Assembly: GCA_011317545.1 (NCBI GenBank) | Contig: WUJK01000015.1 | Coordinates: forward strand, 496,001-560,000 | DNA from: Coniella vitis | Lineage: Eukaryota > Ascomycota > Sordariomycetes > Diaporthales > Schizoparmaceae | DNA: 64,000 nucleotides | Direction: 5' to 3' | Part shown: piece after piece, positions 23,541 to 35,290 of the stretch | How positions within the stretch are numbered: the stretch's first letter is position 1 | Layout: each line of letters starts with the position of its first letter | The notes under the pieces: generated by a model | Databases searched by the model: none | What the model was told of the DNA's origin: nothing | What the model saw: the letters and a program-made list of their open reading frames with translations, nothing else | Translations under genes and position numbers: made by a program

Positions 23541-26422
23541 ATGTTGGCTGCGCGTGCCAACCCGCCCTTATCGCCAGTCTCGACGTCTGGAACTATTTGG
23601 CCCACGGGAATGCAGAACGATGGTCCTTACCCTACCCAGAGGTCCATGCAAGGCCTCGATCCTATGCTCGACCCGTCTATGCTCGACCAGACACAACTGG
23701 CTTCTCCGCCCTACTCGGGAGGTGGCAATGGTCCCATGAATGGCAACTTTCCCTCTGGTCCAAGGAGCGCCGGCGGACCATCGCCCCCTCCCTCGGTTGG
23801 CCGATCCAGTACTGCCACAGATCTCTATGCGAGGAGCGAGAGCGGTCGCAGCAGGCGGGAGCCCGACACGGAAGCCATCCTCGGCGAGCACTATGTCGCG
23901 CTCAAGAGGTATCTTTCCCAGACATCGCGCGACGGCAAGCCTGCAGGGCCACAGAATAAGGCTCGCGACAAGCTGCAGCGCCTGACCTCTGTCCAATTCT
24001 ACGAACTAAGTACCGACGTCTTTGACGAGCTGTTGCGACGTCAAGCCTTTAGTCGACGACCACCCAATGCGCCGCCCAATGTCGGTCCCCCACCTTATCT
24101 GCTCCCCGAGGATAACTTCCACCCCAAGCGTAACCAGGCTCGCCAGAAGCTGTCCTCCCTAGGGCCTCCTAGATTTCGTGACTTGGCCACCGATGTCTTT
24201 TGCGAACTGGAGCGGCGGTTTCCGCGCTTCGTGGCTGGCGACATCCCTCGGCTGTCGAGCCCCGTTTCGCAGCGTGCTCCTAGTAGGCCTGGTACGGCGA
24301 TGAGCGGCTTTCCGCCACGAGGACTCAGCAGCCGTCGACAGCCCAGCAATGCCTCTTCTATTCGGGGTGCTCTCCAGGATGCTTACGACATTCCTCCTTC
24401 CCCAGGGATGCCTCCGAGCAACTACGACCGACCACAACCCAAACAATCCCAACAAAATACGATAATACCAAACAAGAGTACAATGGTGGAAGAGGACGAC
24501 GATGGCCCGGATGATACAGAGGATTCTTATGGCACGAATAATGTCCAGAACAGCAGTGCTGGCTCAGCTGAAGTAAGTACCAGAATTTGTCGCAAAATCA
24601 TGCACAATCCTGGCTAACGTGTCATTCTGGGAAAAGGACAGGCAGATGATTGCAGACTACGAAGACCAGGTTCGAGAGTTGCAAGAAAAGCTCAACAACA
24701 TGGAAGATGATCTAAAGAGAAAAGACGATGAAATGAATGAACTACTGGGCCAAGAACGCTCCAAGTTATCTGCTGCGGAGACAGAAAAGCAGCAATGGTC
24801 CAATATGCGGCTGGATCTCGAGAGCAAGCTCGCCGAAGCACAAAACTTGAACGACGCAATGAGAGCAGAGCTGGATCGACTGAGGGAAGAGCATGCGCAA
24901 GAGACGGAACAATTACGCCAGGATGTGGAAGCTTCAATGGCAAATGCGGGCTCGGGGCGCGCCGACGAAGAGTTGGAGCGTGAAAATGAGGAACTGCGAG
25001 CTGCTCTAAGCGAGCAGCGCCAGACCACGGCGCAGGTTCGTCAAGAGGCCCAGGAATTCCTGCGAGAGATGAAGCAGTTGTCGGACCAGAGCGGGTCATC
25101 GTGGGCGAAGCAGGCGGAACTGGAGAAGACAATCGAAAATCTCGAGCAAGAAGTCCGCCACTGGCGCAACCGTTATACCAAGACCAAGACGCAGCTTCGC
25201 GGCACACGAGACTCGTCAACGAGCTTGCCTTCTACCAATGACGCGAGCCGCTATGTGCGCGATAAGGGCTTCACGGACGACGCCGGCATTGTCAAGGACT
25301 TGCACGTCACAAAGTTTCAGGTTGCCATTGACGAGTTGCTCCGTCGAGCACGAGTCGAGCCAGCCAACACTGTCATTGACGCAATGAAGAGCGTGGTCAT
25401 GAGCGTGCGGCGCATTGCTAAAGACCTTGACGCCTCGCCAGCCACCAACGAGCAGTCGCTCCAGCGACGGAAGCAGCTCAAGGGCCTCGTATCCTCATCT
25501 GCCAACAACCTCATCACTGCCTCGAAAACGTACGCCATCTCGGCCGGCGTCGCTCCTCTTTCGACCGTGGATGCAGCAGCTTCTAACCTCGTTACTGCCA
25601 TGGTTGAGCTATTGCGTTTTGTCAAGATCAAAATCACCCCTGACGGTGAGCTTGACGACGACGACGACGGGACTGTGACGCCTGTCGAGTCTGCTGGATT
25701 TTTCTCGCCCCGAACTGCCAAGTCTCAGTCTATCCAGAGCGCCTACCAGCAGGATCCCTACCCAGAGAATCTCCCACCCCCACCTCCCTTCCAAGGTCTG
25801 GGTCGTCGTATGAGCGGCGAGTCTTCCGCATACAGTCCTCTCAACTCTCCACGAGATGCTGTCGATACTTACAACAACCAAGCAGATGGCAATGGAAATG
25901 GTTATGCGCCAATGTCGAATGGATACGAGTCTCGCCAAGCCGATGCTAACACAGAGGCCCTGAAGGTGAGCAGATACATTTTCTTTGTAAACCCAGAAAC
26001 GACTGAGAAAAGAGAGACCTAACCGACTTTTGCAACAGGCGTGGCTTGATGACCAATCCGCCGACTTGGTTCAAACCATTCAAAGTCTCGTCAGCTCCAT
26101 CCGCGGCGCAGCCGACATGAACCAAATTGATCCTCAGATTCGCGCCATCATCGACACAGTCGGCCAAGTCATTGGTGAAACCGATAAGGCCGGCCACGGC
26201 GATTTCGTCGGCCGTCTGTACGACAGTCAGCAGCGACTGATTGAGGCGGGTGAGCGGGGCTACGACCTTGCCGAGAACGGACGTGCAGGCGACGAGATGG
26301 ACCGCGACTGGCGCATGTGGACGCAGACTCTGCCACCGCTTGCGTTTGAGATTGCGCGTGAGACCAAGGATTTGGTGCAGCGGGTGGACCAGCTCATTGC
26401 GGCCAATGATAATTTCTCCTAG
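23541..26422 (+). CDS. spa2: Spa2-type polarisome scaffold protein
   Basis: Three exons (23541-24572, 24637-25965, 26039-26422) give 914 residues. Two Spa2 homology/GIT repeats lie near the N-terminus: residues about 112-168 (GEHYVALKRYLS ... LTSVQFYELSTDVFDELLRR) and about 193-227 (KRNQARQKLSSL ... FRDLATDVFCELERRF). A long Glu/Lys/Gln/Leu coiled coil follows at about 345-550. A conserved helical region lies near 560-690, and the C-terminal domain is encoded by the end of exon 2 and exon 3. Spa2 binds Bni1-type formins, MAP kinase kinases and other polarisome parts at hyphal tips; the SHD repeats are the usual docking site. Intron 1 (64 nt) starts GTAAGT and I end it at AAG/GAC; an AG nine bases downstream would drop three residues. 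Intron 2 (73 nt) is GTGAGC..CAACAG. Both are phase 0. Confidence 0.92.
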
Positions 26423-28207
26423 GAGTGGAACTGTGAGATTTGGTAGTTGATGATGATGAGAAAGAATTTGGACTGTGTGGCATAATGTGTCTTTCAATTC
26501 TTGTAGTTTGGACCCGGGGGGTGGTGGATTTTTAATGGATCGAAGGCTTGAAGGAGAGAAAGAAAAACAAGGCACAGGGGTGATTCGTGGGGGTAACACA
26601 CACAAAGAGAGGGAGGGAGAGTGTGTGTCTGTGTGAGATTCTGCTATCAGATGATTGAATTATGTTGGTCAGGTTTTCTTGTTATCCTTCGATACCCATT
26701 CGAATTGTCATCGTCGTCGTTGGCCCCGTTGCAGTATGACCCGCGACTATAGTGATAGACTTGGAAGGCCTCCAAGGCAACACTTTTGGTGTAAGAAAGA
26801 CTTGGGAACGATGCCTTTTTTGGAAAAGGGGACATCGTCTCTTTCAATCACTTGCACTGGTCCATTGTATCTTCAATCTTGAAATTGTCTGGTTCTTTTG
26901 GCTTAGTAATGTCTTGTAATACGCTGAAGGGATGAAGAACTTGTTCTGTTTCTGGGTCCTAATCTCGTGATATATATTGGGATATAAGCTGGATCCAAAC
27001 ACAACCTAGGTAATTTCAATAAGTGAGCAGATATCAGTTTTACTAAAGCAAGGGACTGAATGTACCAGATTGCCATACCACTAGTCCTAAAGACTCAGGG
27101 AACAGACGATGATTTAAAGGTTGATTGTGGAGAGCATAAGATCCTGTAGTGTTGACGAGTAGAATGGCATTACGGTATTGGTTGAGTAACTTGCAGTTCT
27201 TTTTTTTTTTCTTTTTTTTTTTTTAAGAGTAGGAGGGGAGAGGATTGCCGTATAGTTCTGTTAAATGTGTAATACTGGTATGTGATGGAGGTAGAGCGCG
27301 AGGTGGTGGGCCGGCCTGTTCCTTGAAATAGCAGAAAGATGTATTTGAGTATGGTGCTCCTGTTTTGCAAAGGGTTTTAAGATTGCGTGAGTAAGATGAG
27401 CAAGGCAATGCATATATATCATCCTTCGATTCTATGTCGTCGCTGTGCCATACCAATATCAGCATATACTGGATATCTCGCAATAAATAGCAGACTATCT
27501 AAGAATAGAATACTAGGGGGAAGGCCTTCCTTATATGTTTTATATAGGGATGTGCTTGAGGCGTTCCATCTCTTATATCAACTTGTATACCAACACTGAC
27601 AATGGGCCACAGCCGCTATGCTGCTCCGCTGCGTATTCAATGGGTTTGCAATATGCAGCTTACGCAACGAACAGCCACTCTCATCTTTTGGAAGGCCGCT
27701 TCATCCCAAAAGGACTTATATGAGCTAGCCCTACGGCAGAAATACCAATATGTAGCAAGGAAAGGATTTGTTCTTTGAGGCAGCTAGGTGGGCTAGGGTA
27801 TAAGTATATTATTTTCCTTCCGAGTCTGGTCCCTTCTCTCTTTCGCGCCTTTCGCGCCTCTCGCCCTCTTTCTCTCTCTCTCTCCTCTCACTCTTTCTCG
27901 CCACCCTCCCCCCCCCTTTGTTTCTCTCTCTTCTTTCTTCGTAAAGTTAGTTCTTTTTGTCTTTCTTTGCTCACCTTTCTGGGAGTTGAAGCTGGACACT
28001 CGGTTCTTTCCTTTCCCGCATTTTTTCCACCCCCCGTCCAAATGCTAGCAGAGGTTCTGCGTATCACCTTTATAATTGGGAGCATGTAAGCAAACGCACG
28101 TTCTCTGGAAAACACAAGTCACAGCGAAGATATGACTACAAAACACTTTTCGTCTTCATAATGCCCGCAGAATGCTTTGGAAGACACCAAAACTGATCAT
28201 CAAACCC
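26423..28207. other. intergenic: simple repeats and polypyrimidine tract
   Basis: After the spa2 stop codon come GA/GT simple repeats near 26590-26640 and a T-rich run at about 27199-27224. Composition then becomes AT-rich. A long C/T tract at about 27830-27985 is described separately. No gene-scale frame is visible. Confidence 0.5.
27795..28085 (+). promoter_or_regulatory. promoter-like polypyrimidine region with a short following ORF
   Basis: A TATA-like GGTATAAGTATATTATT at about 27799 is followed by over 100 bases of nearly pure C/T, the arrangement seen at strongly expressed fungal promoters. An ATG at 28041 opens 15 codons that reach GTAAGC at about 28086, which resembles a 5' splice site. 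No second exon follows; a decayed MFS fragment on the opposite strand begins about 120 bases on. It may be a promoter orphaned by rearrangement. Inference only. Confidence 0.25.
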
Positions 28208-28477
28208 TTAGAATTCTGGATCTAAATTTAGGGCCACAGTTCCTTCTTGATAGTGATATATAGCAGTCGAGATAGAAGGCTCGTTAGAGTCGGCGTACCA
28301 CGTGTTGAAGTAAATGAAAAGGCCACCCGACACCTGGAGCCACGCCTGGAGCCCTCCATCAGGTGCTTTTGGTGGTATCTCGGGCAATGGTGTAGTAGAA
28401 GTTGGAGAGGTGTTCAAAGATACAGCATCGGAGCGGACAGTTCCCTCCACCTTGTCAGGTCCCTTTTCAGTGGGCAT
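28208..28477 (-). pseudogene. 5' fragment of a monocarboxylate-type MFS transporter
   Basis: The minus strand from an ATG at 28477 reads a hydrophilic N-terminus followed by PPKAPDGGLQAWLQVSGG and LFIYFNTW. This is the hallmark start of fungal monocarboxylate/riboflavin-type MFS carriers, where PDGG..AW..V leads into the first membrane helix. After that point the sequence degenerates and stops at residue 89, whereas complete members have about 430-500 residues and 12 helices. No other helices are found further left, so the rest has been deleted. It lies 549 bases from, and divergent to, the A-T-acyltransferase gene, so it could once have exported or imported that pathway's metabolite. That link rests on position only. 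Confidence 0.7.
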
Positions 28478-29026
28478 ATTTTCGACGGTTACAGCGCGTG
28501 GCAGACCAATAACCCAACTCTTCCGCGAGCTGGGCGCAGTGAAAGTCGGAAAAAAAGCCAGGGACCTTGAAGATTATATATGATGTTGCCGGAACTGCCG
28601 CGGTGCCTACTTGTTCAAAGTTATATCATTCGAAAGTCAAGGGCACATGTCAGTGCAACTACCCTCATATGCACGTTGGTTCCTTTCTACGTAGCACACT
28701 GCCTCGCTTCATGCACTTCTGGCCAATAGCAAGCCTGGCTGAGGAACAAATGCACAGCTACTATTATATGCGGGCTTACCACATATAGGATGTTGGGGGG
28801 CTCACTGCAAACATTGGGTCAGCAACAGGTCATAACTCTCTTCCATCCTGGATGTTAAATACTCAGCTCTGTCCGCCCTTGTGCCTTTTGGTTTATTTCG
28901 ACACGGCTACTATTCAGTAAACGTAAAGCAAATAGTATTGCAAACAACCCACCTGGGACCATCGGTCCTCTGCTTATTTCCATTTCTAGTTATTCTGTTA
29001 TTTATCTTTTTCTCTTTTGGCTTGCC
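28478..29026. other. shared upstream region of MFS relic and A-T-acyltransferase gene
   Basis: These 549 bases separate the divergent MFS relic and synthetase gene. The right end is T/C-rich and leads into a good start context (GCCATGGCC). No conserved operator could be recognised. Confidence 0.5.
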
Positions 29027-32000
29027 ATGGCCGCCGCCATTCAAACTATTCGCCGCCCCAAGCCAGACCTAGTCCCCCATCTGGTAGATAGGCTGGCCCA
29101 GGAACAGCCTGATGCCGCATATGGACTGTGGCCGGTTGCCAGCGACTCGTACGACGCAGGATTTCGTACTATCACGTACAGCCAACTTGCTAATGTCGTC
29201 AATAATCTGGCATGGTGGATCACCAAGTACATCGGACCGCCTCCCAAATCTGCTGCTGAAGCGACCGCCGCAAACGAGCAATACGTCTTGGCCTATATCG
29301 GGCCGAATGAAGTGCGATTGACAGCCTTGATCATAGCTTCTCTGAAAGCTGGCTATACCGTGGGGTCTATTCTTTTTCTGTACCGCAGATTTTCTTGAGC
29401 GGCGAAAACAAGTTAGCTAATATGTCCTTGTGAAGCTTTTCTTGACATCGCCCCGTAACAGCCTTGCTGCCCACAAGGCTCTGTTTGAAACGCTACAATG
29501 CAAGACACTGATCACGGCAGACGCTCTGGCAGGTTCATCCATGATAGGGCCTCTGATAGAGGTTTTGCAAGCCCGCCATCTTACGGTGCCAAGCATTGAC
29601 GACCTTGTCAGCGAACCAGCTACGGCATTTGTATTTGGGAGATTCTTGCCAGAAGGGGCTTCGGATCCGCTACTCGTTGTGTAAGTGCTGTTCCAAGTCC
29701 TTGAAGGATGGGATAAAGATAGAATAAGCATCTCAGCAGATGTAGCAATATGCAATCGCTAATTATAGAGAGTTTCCGCGGACGGCAGACACACTTCAGG
29801 CTCGACTGGTTTACCGAAGCCTCTTATTCTAAGGCAGGACTACATCCTTCGGCATCTAAAGGGCGCTCTGTCACCCTTGCCACATTGGAACGATGGCCTG
29901 ACATCGATCGACCAGTTTATCTGGGGCAAGCGGGTTCTCGTCACAGTGCCTTCGTTCCATGTAAGAAGAGATGCCCCTTTCGCTCTGTGCAATACCTCGT
30001 GGAGATTGACCATAACCAATGGAACTTGTTTAGGGCGCAGGTCTCATGCAGTACTTACACTGGGCCATTGGTCTCGGCTGCGTCCCTATAGCGCCCGCGG
30101 CTGTAGGAATCGTCACCGCTCACGGTCTCGTCGAGGCACTGAAAAATACACCCGCCGACGTGGCTATCCTCGTCCCGTCTGTGATCGCCGATCTAGCCGA
30201 GAACTCGAGCCTACTCGCGTACTGCGCAATACAGCTCAAGCTGATTCTGTATATTGGCGGCGACTTGCCTCAAGCAGTCGGCGATATCGTCGCAGCATCG
30301 ATTCCCTTGCGATGCTGGTGGGGTGCTTCTGAAGTCGGCATACCGCATCAGCTAACGCCCAGCAGTCTTGGGCCAGCCGATTGGCGCTATGTTTGCTTCC
30401 ACCCGTCTGTGGGAGCTACTTTTGATCGTATCTCTGGGGATTCCGACTTGTATGAGCTGGTCATTCGCCAGGATAAGAGCCTCCCACAGGCGGCTTTTAC
30501 AGTCAAGGGCCAGGAAGACTTGGTTGAGTACCGCACAAAGGATATATTCCAGCCTCATCCTACTGTTGCTGATTGCTGGCGCTGGCGCAGTCGCGCCGAC
30601 GATATTATCGTACTCCTCAACGGAGAGAAAACGAACCCTGTCTCCATGGAACAGCATGTCACGGCGCAGAACCGTGAAGTGGCCGGTGCCTTGGTAGTTG
30701 GCACTCGACGATTCCAAACGGGATTGCTCATTGAGCCAGCCTCGCTCTCGCTGGCTGGGGGTAGGCCGCTGAATACATCGGAGCAAGCTGCACTGATTGA
30801 GCGTATCTGGTCCAGTGTTCAAGAGGCCAATACAGTCACGCCGGCTCATGCCAGGATTCACAAGTCGTTTATTGCCGTTGTAGATCGGCCTATGATTCGA
30901 GCAGGCAAAGGCACCCTTCAACGGGCTAGCAACATGGAGCAGTACCATGACGAGATCGAGAGGCTGTACGCCAACGCCGACGTCACAGTGGACAGTGAGA
31001 ACGCACCCGGGGAGGACTCGGGCGATGCATACTTGGATTCCAGCGACGACTATGTGGACCCAAGCGATGCGCAAAGTGTTGGTCGCTTTATTCGCGACAG
31101 TGTCCGCTTTATTCGCGACAGTGTCCGCTCTGTCTTCGACGGCACCGGCACTGGCCTCGACGGTGCCACTATCACTGGCAACTTTTTCGAGCATGGCATC
31201 GATTCGCTCATGGCACTCCAGCTCATTAGGCGCCTACGACGCGGTTTGCACCGTCCGGATCTCGGGTTATCAACAGTCTATGCAAATCCGACGGTGGCTC
31301 AGTTGACGGCTGCTATTACGGCAAAACAGGCTCAGCAGGAACCGGCCGTGGAACTGCTTGCCTTCCCACGTCTTGTGCTCCAGGATGTCTTGTCCCTGTT
31401 CGAGGCTTCCAGGGCTGGCATTGACTCTATCGAGGAACAACAGGCCACTGCCAAGCTCGTCCAAGATTTCCTACATCGACACGCTGCGTCTCTTGACAAA
31501 ACCCTAGACGCTATGACAGAAACCCAAGCCGCCGAGCTCTACGAGCGTCAAGTGTATCTCCAGCGCCGTGAGCCTCTCCAAGAGTACAGCACATTCTCGT
31601 TGGTTCACCCCGTCACCTCGCCGCTGCAGGACGAGGATTCGCAGGTCGTGCGTGCCACATTACTTACGCAGGCGACCATCCTATACATTCGTCAGCTCGA
31701 AGCCGGAAAACTGGCTCCTGACGAGCTACACGGCTCTCCACTCGACAGTGAATACCGAAAATGGCTGTTCCACGCCATTCGGAGACCAGGCACAGCGATA
31801 GACACCATGAAGCGCTTCAGTCCCAACCGCAACATAATCGTATTACGGCGCGGGCATATCTTCCAACTCACCTTTCCAGAAGCGCACGAGCCAATACAGA
31901 CGTCGGCCATCTACCAAACATTCACCAACATTATCAATGCTTCGCAAGAACCCCTACCCGCAGTCAGCGCTTTCACTGCGGCTGATCGCCAGTCCTGGGC

Positions 32001-33123
32001 CGAGGGGCATGCCGAGCTCGCCCAGTATCCTACCAACAGCGAGACACTCGCGGCCCTTGAGTGCTGTGCCTTTGTTGTCTGTCTCGACACCGAGTCCCCG
32101 GCCACTGCAGGCGAGCGGCATATGCAGTTCCTCCTCAACGGCACGGACGCCAATCTCTCCAACAGGTGGCTGGACAAGCCCTTTCAGCTCGCCGTCACCG
32201 CGAATGGAGCCTCGGCAGGCGTGTTTGAGCACTCCAAACTGGATGGCATGGACGTGCGCGCGCTGCACCATGACCTGTCAAAAGCAGTCTCTGCCGAGGC
32301 GACTGAGAAACTGGTCCGCGAACTGCCGTCCTATTCAGCTGTGCAAGCGACATATCCTCTGCGTGAGCTGCGCTGGGAGCTCAACAGCGAAATCGTCCAG
32401 CGCATCGCCCAGATCCAGCAGCGTACTACGTCTCTATACGGCCCCGTGGACCAAGTAAAGGTTGCGATTGAAGGCCTGGGTTTTCAGCAGCTGCAAGGCC
32501 ATAGCGTGCCACCCAATGCAACAGCCAACCTGATCGTGCTCTTGGCCGTATACATGGTTGACAAAGAAGTGCGTCCAGCTTGGGAAGTCGTCTCCCTTGC
32601 TCGACTCAGGCACGGTCGCATCGATTGGGTCCAGACGGTGACCTTGGAAGTGCGGACGTTTCTCGAAGCCGCCGTCGCCAGTCCTGCTGACCGCCAAAAA
32701 CTGCGCGAGCTCTTCAAGAATGCTGCCTCTACACATGCGCGGCTAGTTATGAATGCCGCTCATGGACGCGGGTACGTCAAGCACATGTACACACTCTCGG
32801 AGGCTGTTGCACAAAGCAGCAGCGACGGGGCCGAGAATGGGGGTCTTTTCGATGGCCACGCTTGGAACGCTACGCGGCGAGGAGGACAGAGGCAGGACTT
32901 GAAGATTGGCTTCATGAGTACTGAAGAAGAGGGCAGCGCAGAGTGGGATGAAGGTGGATTCCTCATAGAAGGAGACCGAGGGGTCTATGTCCACTGCAAT
33001 GTAGAGAAGCAGCGGATCAAATTCGTCGTCTCGGCTAGGCCGCAGTATGCTGCTGCTCTACGCGGAGCTCTGCAAGTGGCTGCTGACAGGATTTCGTTGA
33101 TTCTCGGGGGGAATATAAGTTGA
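29027..33123 (+). CDS. NRPS-like A-T protein with C-terminal carnitine acyltransferase-type domain
   Basis: Four exons (29027-29359, 29436-29680, 29789-29960, 30034-33123) give 1279 residues. The adenylation domain (about 1-590) has ITYSQL, KAGYT joined to LFLTSPRNS, HTSGSTG (194-200), VPSFH/GAGL at a splice junction, GASE (347-350), TKDIFQPHP (419-427), ADDIIVLLNGEKTNP (438-452) and the catalytic Lys542 in IRAGKGTLQR. This is the pattern of fungal NRPS-like A domains that activate carboxylic acids. The T domain (about 599-680) carries FFEHGIDSLMALQL with the phosphopantetheine Ser641. From about 689 to the end the fold markers are those of choline/carnitine acyltransferases: FVVCLD, NRWLDKPFQL, the catalytic His983 in FEHSKLDGM, RLRHGR and a typical C-terminal sheet. 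No reductase, thioesterase or condensation domain is present. I infer that an acid is adenylated, loaded on Ser641 and handed as an ester to a hydroxyl acceptor by His983. Exon 1 ends at a weak GTGGGG donor, the least sure junction. Confidence 0.9.
31084..31125 (+). repeat. in-frame 21-bp tandem duplication at start of T domain
   Basis: Two perfect 21-bp copies (31084-31104, 31105-31125) encode RFIRDSV twice (residues 601-614). They lie at what should be the first helix of the carrier domain, followed by a related RSVFDG. The duplication keeps the frame and adds seven residues. Confidence 0.9.
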
Positions 33124-35290
33124 GACGAGAGAGAACTGGATGCAACGCGAAGAATTCCACAGCAAGTTATAGATGGCATTCGTCAGACACAAAGCCCAAA
33201 CATGTCTTGCAACAAAGTAACCTCCACCTATTATATTAATATCTGCAATGTTTGGAAATTTCTAGATTTTTACTTTTCGTTGTTTGTCACCACACCTGGC
33301 TCATGATTATCCTTCACTTGATGAGTGCCATTCTTGATGGCTCGTTCTAAATAGCAACTATTCTATTCTATCCGGTGGGTGAGTGGGTTGGCGGCTCACA
33401 ATACGAGTACATACTACAACTCAGGCACTCTGTAATCAACCTCGTAGGAATCCCAGTGCCCTACAATCCATAAGCAGATCTGCTACAAGTCCCTTCCAGG
33501 CGAGTTATTGTCGTACTGTTGGACAAAAAGAAACCATCGACACCAACGAGAGCTTTCGGATTTGAGAAATACTAACCAAAGCCTTTCCCCCACGGAAAGG
33601 GAAAAGGGATAAGGGCGATTGAAGTTTAGTTTCTTCCGCCCACAAATCAAACTTATTATTTGGACGCGGATCAGGGAAACGCAAATTCAATTGCATCGGA
33701 CCCAGAATATAGTTTCGTGCACTGCATAATGGCTTCAAAAATGGGCCTTTGCACATTAGCTTGCAATCAACCAATCATCACAAAAGCACCGTATTCAATG
33801 TGCAACAAACATCCTTATAACAAGCTAGGTAGTTAGTCAGTCGCCTTGGGTTGCTCTCATCCCAACGCCACTTGAGCCAACCTTGTATTAGATTCGGTAA
33901 TACTAAGATCACATATCCATCCACAACCCCGCCCCTCCGTTGCCACAAACTAAAAGATTTTTTCGCAAGAAAACATAGACCAAAAGTGTGTCTTTGGCGC
34001 TTTGTTGAGAGATGTGAACTGATTTTTTACCAAATATAAGAATTATATATTGGTGCATTTCCTCATGATGGCGAATTTTACCCACAGCAAACTGATTTCG
34101 CATCAAGTCGCACCTTTTACCTTGTCCTTTCCAAAACACCGGCTTTTATTCAATACCAAGTAAAATATTCAGCTTCCGAATAACGATGAAATTGAGTATA
34201 AATGCGCATTGATGTATTTTGTATATACCGCGCTATACTCGTGTTGGCCAACAAATTTGCTTTTGGTCAAAGTAACAAGAGCTAAGGTATACAAGCCTTC
34301 CCATATCAGGGTAGAAGCACAGTCATCGCAGCGAGGTAAACGAGTTGTGCTAGACTCAAACTGAACGTGTAGTTTCCCTTCTTCCGTCTCTAGAGATGGC
34401 TTCCATTGGCGTATTCATACCTGAAGAACGTATTAGCCCCCTGCGATAGCTACAGCGTCGAGAGAGAGAGGCAAAGCAGCGCTAATAAAGCTATCAAGCC
34501 ACTGCCTGAACTGGTTGTGGCGATATCTAGCGATTGGTCACGCCGTGATTTTTTGCGCTAGAACAGCTTCGGCAATGCTAGAAAGCTCCCATCAGCATGT
34601 GAATGTCTTCCTGGCGAGTCCGGCTACTTCTGCTTATTAATTATGCTGCCAGTGTAGTTGCATCGATGATTAAGAGCAGTCACGTACACGGCGCAGAGAT
34701 ATTTCTGCTTCTATCACTGTGGTATAGTGGTAGTTTGGCAACAGTAAAGTAAGGCCAACACTGAGGTGAAGTGATGAGGACGGATCCAGGAGCATTGCCT
34801 TTGCGAGAATTTCCAATGAGAATTGACACGTGTTAGTGCTATTTGGGTACACTGAGGTAGATATATTGCAGAAATACTCTGGACTGCTGCGTCTTATGAG
34901 AAATGGACCAGCAAAAGCAAATCAGATGATCTACGTGGGCACGAAAATACACACTAGTAAATAAACGGAACCGGAAACAGCGAATGTAAGTAGTATAACA
35001 TCGGCTGGATGCGGTAAAGAGGTGGTGTCACGGCTAATATTTGGAAACTGATACTAGCAACCCGAGGCTTGGACGGAAAGAGACATTGAAATCTGGCATA
35101 ATGTCCCCTTTGGTGACTCACTCTCAACAACACGCAAACTATATAAACAACTCAATGTTCCATCTACCGCCCTCCCATCACCTTGAGATTCCTCAGTCGT
35201 AAACAGGTGAGTCCTTTTCAACCTTCCTCAAAAGCCACCAGCCGCCCCTGTTCATCTTTTGTTTATTTGTCATCATCAAACCAGTTCCAA

